Source: Candidatus Omnitrophota bacterium
GTDB lineage: Bacteria; Omnitrophota; Gorgyraeia; JABMQH01
Direction: 5' to 3'
Assembly: GCA_026387595.1 (NCBI GenBank)
Contig: JAPLLL010000100.1
Coordinates: 1 to 6,697, forward strand
DNA: 6,697 nt
Shown here in pieces: positions 1-5,199 of the stretch. Under the pieces are notes generated by a model. That model was given only the letters and a program-made list of their open reading frames with translations. It made no database searches and had not been told where the DNA came from. The translations under genes and the position numbers were made by a program. Positions within the stretch are counted from its first letter, which is position 1, and each line of letters starts with the position of its first letter.

Positions 1-113
1 CCAGCCCCTCCTGTTTTCAAAACCAACACTGTTTTATGCCTTCTTTCACATAACATATGTAGTAGGAAATTAACACTTATAATACTCTTGTCCATTGTAT
101 TAGGAGGGGCTGG
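1..113. repeat. Perfect 12-nt inverted repeat flanking an AT-rich 89-nt core
   Basis: CCAGCCCCTCCT at 1-12 is the exact reverse complement of AGGAGGGGCTGG at 102-113. The left arm begins at the window edge, so the repeat could be longer. The core (13-101) is clearly more AT-rich than the genes. It could be a small MITE-like element, the terminal part of a larger element, or a long-range RNA stem. In minus-strand RNA the left arm contains AGGAGGGG, a Shine-Dalgarno-like sequence, and the other arm contains its complement. Confidence 0.6.
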
Positions 114-119
114 GTTCAT
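1..119 (-). CDS. Partial reading frame running off the left edge, function unknown
   Basis: From ATG 119 (or internal ATG 95) a frame stays open to the left edge: 39 full codons, beginning MNPAPPNTMDKSIISVNFLL and ending KTVLVLKTGGAG. The last stretch looks like a first beta-strand followed by a Gly-rich loop. That would fit a Rossmann-type start such as a GT9 heptosyltransferase, a likely neighbour of lipid A genes, but it is too short to call. Codon use is more AT-rich than the upstream genes. The flanking 12-nt inverted repeat lies inside this frame, which argues that it may be non-coding instead. Confidence 0.25.
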   Translation of the reverse strand, partial: MNPAPPNTMDKSIISVNFLLHMLCERRHKTVLVLKTGGA

Positions 120-184
120 AATAAACTACCTATAGCGTTATATATCTTTTCATAATCGTTGAGCTTCTTGTCCGGCTGGCCCAT
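116..184 (-). CDS. Short 22-codon reading frame after the fusion gene; possible leader peptide or cut-off gene start
   Basis: ATG 184 lies 12 nt after the fusion gene stop and opens a frame reading MGQPDKKLNDYEKIYNAIG and three more residues before TGA 116-118. The first 17 or so codons (GGC, CAG, CCG, GAC, AAG, CTC, AAC) look like those of the neighbouring genes, then the sequence turns AT-rich. Its stop overlaps the next ATG as ATGA, the usual sign of coupled translation. It may be the first codons of the next operon gene, cut by an insertion or deletion at about 116-125, or a genuine small coupled peptide. I do not recognise it. The upstream ribosome binding site is weak. Confidence 0.3.
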   Translation of the reverse strand: MGQPDKKLNDYEKIYNAIGSLL

Positions 185-196
185 GTGTAAGGCCTA

Positions 197-2023
197 CTAA
201 ACAGCCGGGGCAACCGCGTCCTCTTTTATGATCTTTATCAGGCCCGCCCTGCTTAATTCCGCCGTCATCCGCTCATGCCGCAGCACCCCGGAACCTTTTT
301 TCTTTTTAAGGTTAAACACCAGCACCTGTCTACCGGAACTTGCCGCCTCGGAGATCATGGAAATGCTTTCGCCCGAAACCAGCACCACATTTGATGATCC
401 CAGTATTGCCGGGACAGTACCCTGCGGATTTTTCTCGTTCGCTATTACAAGAAGCCTGCAATTCGGGAGCGGGCCGAGCTCTTCCTTAAGCAGCGTTTCC
501 ACGTCTTTCGGCGTGCGGCGCGATGTGGTTGCCAGTATTTCAAAATCGGTTTTTTTGGAGAGCGCCTTTATTCGGCTTATTATATTTTTTACCGCGCCGA
601 CATCCATCGCATAATCCGCGTTATCCCCGCCGATCAGCAGGCCGAGCCTTAAAGGTTTTGTAATCTTTATTCTGGAAGAAAGACTGTCTGCCTCTTTCCG
701 GAGAAGCTCTTCGCTGATCCTGTTAGGCGCGCCTGTTGTTATCAGGACGTTCTTACGCGGCCTCGGAGAATCATGCTTCGGGATAATGGCAAGCTTGAAT
801 TTCTTAAGCGGGGCGAGATTCGGCCTCATTATAACCACATTCTTTGCGTTCAGTTCCCTTGCCATGAAAACGTTTACAGGGGCAAGCGAGGACCCGCTGG
901 ATATCACGATATCGGCGTAAACAGCTGTCAGGGCCTTATAGCTTTCCCGGGTAAGGCAGCGCCTCAGGCATGCCAGGCACCCCTGGCAGCACGACGATGA
1001 AAATCTGCTGCAGGCACCCAGCAATAATTTCGAAAGATCGTTTTTATATTTTACGTCAACAACCTCGTATGTGGTGTGCCGGGCGTCGTAGCCCTTATCA
1101 ATCCTGTATTTTTGTATGATCTCGGCCACTGCAAGCGACTGGTTGAGATGGCCCGGCTTTCGGTCGTTCAGGACCAGTATCTTTCTAAGCGGAGTGGATT
1201 TCCAGCGTTTGTGCACCCACAGCCATTGTTCCGGGTACTGCCGCGCATACGATTCTAAGACAGTTGAAAAATCCTGTATATTCTCGACCGGATTCAGCAC
1301 GTCGATCTTGTGGTGCGTTCGGCCCTCCCTGACTATGAACGCCGGTATGACAAGGGCCCCTGTTTTTTCGGCGATCGCGAACGTGCCGTTGTGCGACGAA
1401 GTCGGCCGCCCGAAAAAATCCACGAACGTGCCGAGCCTGCCCGCGTCCTGGTCGCTCAATATGCCGATGAACTCGTTTGCCTTGAGCGCCTTAAAAAGGT
1501 TCCTGGTAGGGATGCCTTTTTTTATGACCCTGCAGCCCGCCATCTCGCGGTATTCGTTCAGGAGGTCATTAAGCTTGGTGTGTTTCTGTTCCCTTGCAAG
1601 GACCGAAACAGGGTACCCCAGAAATCCGCCGATAAGACTCATGAGCTCCCAGTTCCCGAAATGCGCCGTCAGCACTATCACGCCTTTATTATTTGACCTG
1701 GCGACCTTAAGCATCTCAAGGCCGTGGAGCGAAATATGTTTTTTAATATATTGCTTGTTTATGACCGGGAAGCGCAGCACCTCTACAAAAATCATGCCCA
1801 GGTTCTTATACACGCTTTTTGTTATGGCGCGTATCTCGGACGGGGATTTTTCCGCTGCAAAGGCCGCTTTAAGATTGGTATAGGCGATCATGCGCCTTTT
1901 TTTACCGCCGAGGTACACGATCCTGCCAATCAGCCTTCCTATAAAAAGGCTGCCCCTTAACGGCAGAAGGCAGAATACAAAACTAAAGGACCTTACCAGT
2001 ATATAGCCCAGATAATCTGTCAT
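197..2023 (-). CDS. Fusion protein: LpxL-type lipid A acyltransferase plus ELM1-family putative glycosyltransferase domain
   Basis: A 608-residue protein with two domains and almost no linker (residue numbers here count from TTG 2026, one before the ATG). Residues 1-279 are a LABLAT acyltransferase of the LpxL/HtrB family, which adds a late acyl chain to Kdo-lipid A. It has a hydrophobic N-terminus, the catalytic HX4E box HFGNWE (His122, Glu127), LSDQDAGRLGTFVDFFGRP (190-208) and the end signature PEQWLWVHKRWK (265-276). Residues 282-605 match the Mito_fiss_Elm1 family (PF06258), which has GT-B-like members: NDRKPGHLNQSLAVAE, PKHDSPRPRKNVLITTGAPN, LIGGDN, ATTSRRTP and SGESISMISEAASSGRQVLVF. 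An unusual Cys cluster (339-357) lies in the second domain. I chose ATG 2023 because AGGTG sits 4 nt upstream; a TTG at 2026 is also in frame. It overlaps lpxK by 41 nt. Lipid-linked glycosyl transfer by the ELM1 half is an inference from context. Confidence 0.93.
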   Translation of the reverse strand: MTDYLGYILVRSFSFVFCLLPLRGSLFIGRLIGRIVYLGGKKRRMIAYTNLKAAFAAEKSPSEIRAITKSVYKNLGMIFVEVLRFPVINKQYIKKHISLHGLEMLKVARSNNKGVIVLTAHFGNWELMSLIGGFLGYPVSVLAREQKHTKLNDLLNEYREMAGCRVIKKGIPTRNLFKALKANEFIGILSDQDAGRLGTFVDFFGRPTSSHNGTFAIAEKTGALVIPAFIVREGRTHHKIDVLNPVENIQDFSTVLESYARQYPEQWLWVHKRWKSTPLRKILVLNDRKPGHLNQSLAVAEIIQKYRIDKGYDARHTTYEVVDVKYKNDLSKLLLGACSRFSSSCCQGCLACLRRCLTRESYKALTAVYADIVISSGSSLAPVNVFMARELNAKNVVIMRPNLAPLKKFKLAIIPKHDSPRPRKNVLITTGAPNRISEELLRKEADSLSSRIKITKPLRLGLLIGGDNADYAMDVGAVKNIISRIKALSKKTDFEILATTSRRTPKDVETLLKEELGPLPNCRLLVIANEKNPQGTVPAILGSSNVVLVSGESISMISEAASSGRQVLVFNLKKKKGSGVLRHERMTAELSRAGLIKIIKEDAVAPAV

Positions 2024-3041
2024 CAAGCACCTGTTTATTCTTTATGATCTTAAAATCAACGTCAAAGACCAGGATCGGCACGCAAAGGCTGCCTGCCGAG
2101 GCAAGCCTTTTTATTTTTACCGCGTCTTTTTTCGTGACAACCGTAAAATCAACACCCAAAAAAGAACATTCCCTGTCGATCTTTTTAAAATCCCGTTCTT
2201 TATATTCGTAGTGGTCCATGAACGCGAATTCAAGTTCGATCTGTCCGCCCAGGTTTATTATATTCTGCCTGAAATACGCCGGGTTCGCGATGCTGGAGAC
2301 AAGGCATATCTTCTTGCCGGATATCATATCCGGCCCCAGGAGCCGCGTTTCATCATAGATATTGCGGAAGCCAAGCGGTTCATAAACCGCTTCCAGGGCG
2401 TCCTTGTCTTTGCCCAGTTTGGCAAGCTCAGCATATATCCCGCCGAGAGCGGCGCCTTTAAAATCCACCTTTGTTATTATTATTACGTCGGCGCGCTTCA
2501 GCGCTTTCAGGGGTTCGCGCAATATGCCGCGCGGTAGTAGCTGGCCGTTCCCGAAAGGATTAGTCGCGTCCAGGAGCACGATATCAAGGTCCCTGCCGAT
2601 CTTATGATGCTGGAACCCGTCATCCAGTATCGCGGTATCTGACCCGAAATCGTAAAACGCCCGCTTTGAGCTCTTTACTCTGTCGGGCCCGACAAGTATC
2701 GGCACGTCGCTCAGTTCCTCCTGAAGCATCCTGCACTCGTCCGCGCCGTAACCCCTTATAAGCACTGCTACCCGCCGGCGGCGAGCCTCAAGCGCCTTTG
2801 CTACCATGATGGCTGCCTGCGTCTTTCCCGTGCCTCCGACCGTTATGTTGCCTATGCTTATTACCTTCGGATCTGCCTTATAAGACGTAAAAAAATTTTT
2901 TTCATACCCTTTTGCAAGGGCCCATACGGCCGAGGCGTATATTAACGAACAAAGCCACAAAATAAATTTAAGCGGGGCCGTTAACGGGTTACGCGTTTTA
3001 TCCGTCATGAGCGAATACACAAACTTTCGCATATCAGGCAT
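1983..3041 (-). CDS. lpxK: Tetraacyldisaccharide 4'-kinase
   Basis: LpxK phosphorylates the 4' position of the tetraacyl disaccharide 1-phosphate to give lipid IVA at the cytoplasmic face of the inner membrane. The 352-residue protein has a hydrophobic N-terminal segment (about 22-42), a Walker A P-loop GNITVGGTGKTQ (64-75), and the family block ILDDGFQHHKIGRDLDIVLLD (138-158) with the paired Asp 140/141 of the active site. NPFGNGQLLPRGILREPL (161-178) and the ITKVD stretch follow. Length is normal and no lesion is visible. ATG 3041 overlaps the kdtA stop by 8 nt. A second ATG at 3032 (MRKFVYSLM) starts 1 nt after that stop and is equally plausible; AAGG at 3043-3046 lies 10 nt before it, while AGGGAG at 3052-3057 lies 10 nt before the first ATG. 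Stop is TAG, inside the next gene. Confidence 0.95.
   Translation of the reverse strand: MPDMRKFVYSLMTDKTRNPLTAPLKFILWLCSLIYASAVWALAKGYEKNFFTSYKADPKVISIGNITVGGTGKTQAAIMVAKALEARRRRVAVLIRGYGADECRMLQEELSDVPILVGPDRVKSSKRAFYDFGSDTAILDDGFQHHKIGRDLDIVLLDATNPFGNGQLLPRGILREPLKALKRADVIIITKVDFKGAALGGIYAELAKLGKDKDALEAVYEPLGFRNIYDETRLLGPDMISGKKICLVSSIANPAYFRQNIINLGGQIELEFAFMDHYEYKERDFKKIDRECSFLGVDFTVVTKKDAVKIKRLASAGSLCVPILVFDVDFKIIKNKQVLDDRLSGLYTGKVL
2028..2032 (-). promoter_or_regulatory. Ribosome binding site AGGTG for the acyltransferase-ELM1 gene
   Basis: AGGTG lies 4 nt before ATG 2023 but only 1 nt before the alternative TTG 2026, so it favours the ATG. It is embedded in the 3' end of lpxK, consistent with translational coupling. 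Confidence 0.5.
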
Positions 3042-3828
3042 ACCTTAGGATCTCCCTTGAGGCATTAAGGCACTTTTCAAGCGCGCCCTGATTCCTGAGG
3101 ACGACTGTTCTTGCGTTTTCGCCCAGCCTGACTCTTTCGGCGGCATCGCTCAAAAGTTTTTTACAGTTGTTCCTGAGCTGGGCCTTGTCTTTCACCATGA
3201 CTGCGGCGCCGTTTGCAAGGAATTCTCGTGCCTCATCCTTAAAATTAAACATATACGGCCCGAATAATACCGGCTTTGCGAAAACCGCGGGCTCTATGAT
3301 GTTCTGGCCGCCGTGCGGGATAAGGCTGCCGCCTACAAAAACTATATCGGCAATACTGTACATCTCGTTCAGTACCCCTATTCGGTCTATAACATTTACA
3401 GCCGCTTTGCGGCCCGCAAGGTTTCTCACGCGGCGGGCCCTTTCGATGTGCCGGGGGGCAATAATAAGGCGCAGGTTCGGGAAATCCCTGAGAAGTTTCC
3501 TGTAGACCCACAAAATTATTTTTTCTTCGCCCTCGTGCGTGCTGCCTGCCGTAAATACAAGATCACCCGGTTTTATGCCGAGCGCAGCTTTTAGTTTGGC
3601 TACATTCGCGCCGGATACCGCCGCCTTATTGCCGCAGAACTTCAGGTTGCCCGCAACACTTACCCTGTCCGCAGGCGCGCCAAGGGCTATGAACCTGTTC
3701 TTATCATCTTCGGTGCGCACGCAGAAAATATTTACCCTGCCCAAAACGGGTTTTAACATGAATTTAAAGCGCCTGTACCTGCCGAATGCCCGGTCAGAGA
3801 TGCGGCCGTTTATAAGCATTACGGGCAC
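3034..3828 (-). CDS. C-terminal (CMP-Kdo-binding) fragment of KdtA, possible GTG restart
   Basis: This is the longest intact piece of the broken kdtA, 264 codons from GTG 3828 just after the in-frame TGA. It covers most of the C-terminal Rossmann domain of the GT-B fold, with the sugar-nucleotide-binding block GGSLIPHGGQNIIEPA and the GSTHEGEE motif. The N-terminal acceptor-binding half with the catalytic Glu (SVGE) is not part of it, so on its own it should not transfer Kdo. No convincing ribosome binding site precedes the GTG, and in the intact family this codon is simply the Val of GVPV. Its TGA stop overlaps the lpxK start by 8 nt. A gene caller would probably report it as a truncated transferase; I regard it as part of the pseudogene. 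Confidence 0.5.
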   Translation of the reverse strand: MPVMLINGRISDRAFGRYRRFKFMLKPVLGRVNIFCVRTEDDKNRFIALGAPADRVSVAGNLKFCGNKAAVSGANVAKLKAALGIKPGDLVFTAGSTHEGEEKIILWVYRKLLRDFPNLRLIIAPRHIERARRVRNLAGRKAAVNVIDRIGVLNEMYSIADIVFVGGSLIPHGGQNIIEPAVFAKPVLFGPYMFNFKDEAREFLANGAAVMVKDKAQLRNNCKKLLSDAAERVRLGENARTVVLRNQGALEKCLNASREILRYA

Positions 3829-3840
3829 GCCCTTTTTGCT

Positions 3841-4083
3841 TCACCGCGTTATAAGGTTCGGCCATATCTCTGTTTCCGCTATCACAAGCGCTGCCGGCTT
3901 AAATCTCCCCAACGCGGCGCGTATCACAAAACTAAGGTCAAGCGGCACATACAGGACGATGTCGCCTGCGGATGCGAATTTTTTCGCCAGTTCATTGCCG
4001 GTCTTTGTCACCGTAGAGACTATGATCTTGCGCTGCGGGAACCGGCTTCGCAGCGCCTCCCCGAAAGGCCTTATCGCCGCCAC
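3841..4083 (-). other. Middle fragment of kdtA (N-terminal domain), ending at an in-frame TGA
   Basis: Eighty codons from GTG 4083 encode VAAIRPFGEALRSRFPQRKI through ETEIWPNLITR, the acceptor-side Rossmann domain of KdtA. The frame is open a little further upstream, so the catalytic SVGE (codons 4095-4084) belongs to it. The GTG is the Val after SVGE and not a likely natural start. It is in the same frame as the C-terminal fragment, separated only by TGA 3841-3843 and four codons. Confidence 0.7.
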
Positions 4084-4186
4084 TTCCCCGACGCTCCCTG
4101 TGGTACCTCCTTGTCAACAAAAGATGCGGCAAATAGACAAGCATGAAAATAAAAAATATAAGATCGTAAATGATTCTCATTTTTTT

Positions 4187-5122
4187 CTATGCGCGCGGAT
4201 GCGCCTTGTTATATACGTCCTGAAGGCGCTTGGTGGTCACGTGCGTATATATCTGCGTCGTAGAAAGATTCATATGACCAAGAAGTTCCTGGACGCTTCT
4301 TAGATCTGCGCCATTGTTTAGAAGGTGGGTCGCAAAAGAATGCCGCAGCGTGTGCGGGGAAACGCCCTGTCTCAGACTTGTAATGCGTATATATTTTTCA
4401 AGCATACGCCTTACGCTCCTATCCGTAAGCCGGGTCCTGGATTTATTCAAGAATAACTTCTGTTCGTCCTGCTTTTTCGGGTTGGGCCTCTTGTTCTTAT
4501 AGTCATCTATGGCTTTAAGCGCCGTTTTGCCTATCGGGACAAGGCGTTCTTTCCTCCCCTTACCCATTACTTTCAAAACTTCGCCTATGGAATCTATATC
4601 GTCCACTTTTAGGCCAACTAATTCTGAAACACGCAATCCGGAACTATAAAGCGTTTCAAGTATCGCCTTGTCCCGTAGGCCAGCCAGTTTTTTTGGATCA
4701 GGCGCTTCAAGCAGTTTCTTGACTTCCTTCTCATCTAAAAAAACCGGTATTTTTTTATCCAGCTTTGGCGTTAAAACAGCGGAAGCTGGATTTGATTTTA
4801 TATGACCTTCCCTGCAGAGAAATTTAAAAAAGGACCGCAGGCACGCGAGTTTTCTCGCAATTGATTTCTTTGAAAAGTTTTTGATCACATGATCTTCTTT
4901 TGTTGCAGACTTCTTCTTTTTTTTTGAAATATCCTTAGTCTTAAGCTTCCCAAGAAATCTGCGTAGTATAAGATAATCAACTTTTTGTATATCGGCATCT
5001 TCTTCTAACAGAAATCCACTGAAATCCTTAAGGTCTATGGAATAGTTAGTGATTGTGTGCTCGGACATATTCTTTTCCACCGTAAGATAATTCATGAATT
5101 TATCTATATACCTGTCTATCAT
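4187..5122 (-). CDS. xerC: Tyrosine recombinase of the XerC/XerD family
   Basis: Xer recombinases act in pairs at the dif site to resolve chromosome dimers. This 311-residue protein has the N-terminal SAM-like core-binding domain (about 1-110) and a C-terminal catalytic domain. The full catalytic set is visible: Arg164 in SSGLRVSEL, Lys188 in MGKGRKER, His257 and Arg260 in SPHTLRHSFATHLL, His283 in LLGHMNLSTTQ and Tyr292 in IYTHV. It is slightly longer than the usual ~300 residues because of a Lys-rich insertion at about 62-80 (DISKKKKKSATKEDH), encoded by an A9 run. The ATG start gives the usual MIDRYIDKFMNYL opening. No clear Shine-Dalgarno sequence precedes it; the upstream DNA is the repeat cluster. 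Proximity to topA recalls the topA-xerC neighbourhood of Firmicutes, which favours the xerC name, but XerC and XerD cannot be separated with certainty here. Stop is TAG. Confidence 0.93.
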   Translation of the reverse strand: MIDRYIDKFMNYLTVEKNMSEHTITNYSIDLKDFSGFLLEEDADIQKVDYLILRRFLGKLKTKDISKKKKKSATKEDHVIKNFSKKSIARKLACLRSFFKFLCREGHIKSNPASAVLTPKLDKKIPVFLDEKEVKKLLEAPDPKKLAGLRDKAILETLYSSGLRVSELVGLKVDDIDSIGEVLKVMGKGRKERLVPIGKTALKAIDDYKNKRPNPKKQDEQKLFLNKSRTRLTDRSVRRMLEKYIRITSLRQGVSPHTLRHSFATHLLNNGADLRSVQELLGHMNLSTTQIYTHVTTKRLQDVYNKAHPRA

Positions 5123-5131
5123 TTTAGAAAA

Positions 5132-5199
5132 CGATTACAACGATGAAAGATTCGATTACAGCGATATCGCTGCAATCGATTTTCAAATCGCCGTAATCC
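5132..5199. repeat. Cluster of four 13-nt repeat units, two direct and two inverted, between topA and xer
   Basis: Two plus-strand copies of CGATTACAGCGAT occur at 5132-5144 (one mismatch) and 5153-5165. Inverted copies lie at 5166-5178 (one mismatch) and 5187-5199 (two mismatches). The two middle copies abut head to head and form a near-perfect palindrome at 5152-5179, where the only mismatch becomes a G-U pair in minus-strand RNA. A second small palindrome, CGATTT-TC-AAATCG, occupies 5177-5190. The cluster fills the whole gap and extends over the last codons of topA. The transcript would fold into a strong hairpin after topA, but no U-tract follows it, so it is not a classic intrinsic terminator. 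It might act as an RNA-stabilising or attenuating hairpin, or be a dispersed intergenic repeat. Confidence 0.75.

Larger units (their letters stand above)
3034..4180 (-). pseudogene. kdtA: Kdo (3-deoxy-D-manno-octulosonate) transferase, broken by a deletion and an in-frame stop
   Basis: KdtA/WaaA is the inner-membrane GT-B enzyme that transfers Kdo from CMP-Kdo to lipid IVA. Three pieces of one gene are visible. The first starts at ATG 4180, 6 nt after the xer stop, and gives a membrane anchor (IIYDLIFFIFMLVYLPHLLL) then TRRYHR. The second, in a different frame, reads SVGEVAAIRPF and continues to ETEIWPNLITR. The third, in the same frame as the second, reads SKKGVPVMLINGRISDR to the end. The roughly 30 residues normally between RRYHR and the catalytic SVGE are absent and the frame changes there (near 4096-4104). 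TGA at 3841-3843 sits where homologues have a residue, Leu in the E. coli sequence as I recall it. C-terminal motifs are intact: AGSTHEGEE, APRHIERA, GGSLIPHGGQNIIEPA, FGPYMFNF. Possible explanations are a true pseudogene with a second copy elsewhere, or consensus/assembly error. Confidence 0.88.

Noticed and set aside
115..196. A tRNA suggested by GGTTCATAA near the left edge
   Set aside because: No matching T-arm stem, anticodon arm or acceptor pairing can be built around it on either strand.
1116..1883. A 255-codon plus-strand open frame
   Set aside because: It lies antisense to the acyltransferase domain, which carries clear family motifs; the plus frame shows no recognisable domain and unlikely composition.
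3841..3843. Genome-wide reassignment of TGA to Trp or Gly
   Set aside because: Well over 1,500 codons in the other genes contain no further in-frame TGA, Trp is always TGG, and topA ends in TGA. Both TGA stops are followed by an in-frame TAA within about 13 codons, so stop use alone does not exclude it, but absence of internal TGA does.
3539..4303. A 254-codon plus-strand open frame across kdtA and the xer 3' end
   Set aside because: It is a shadow of the minus-strand genes, crosses a gene boundary and has no recognisable motif.
5152..5179. A 28-nt palindrome next to a Xer gene as a dif site
   Set aside because: The length matches dif, but the sequence lacks the characteristic ATAATGTATATTATG-like core and arms, and the same unit recurs twice more beside it, so a repeat cluster explains it better.
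5152..5179. Intrinsic terminator after topA
   Set aside because: The stem is strong, but no run of U follows on the minus-strand transcript; the downstream sequence is mixed.
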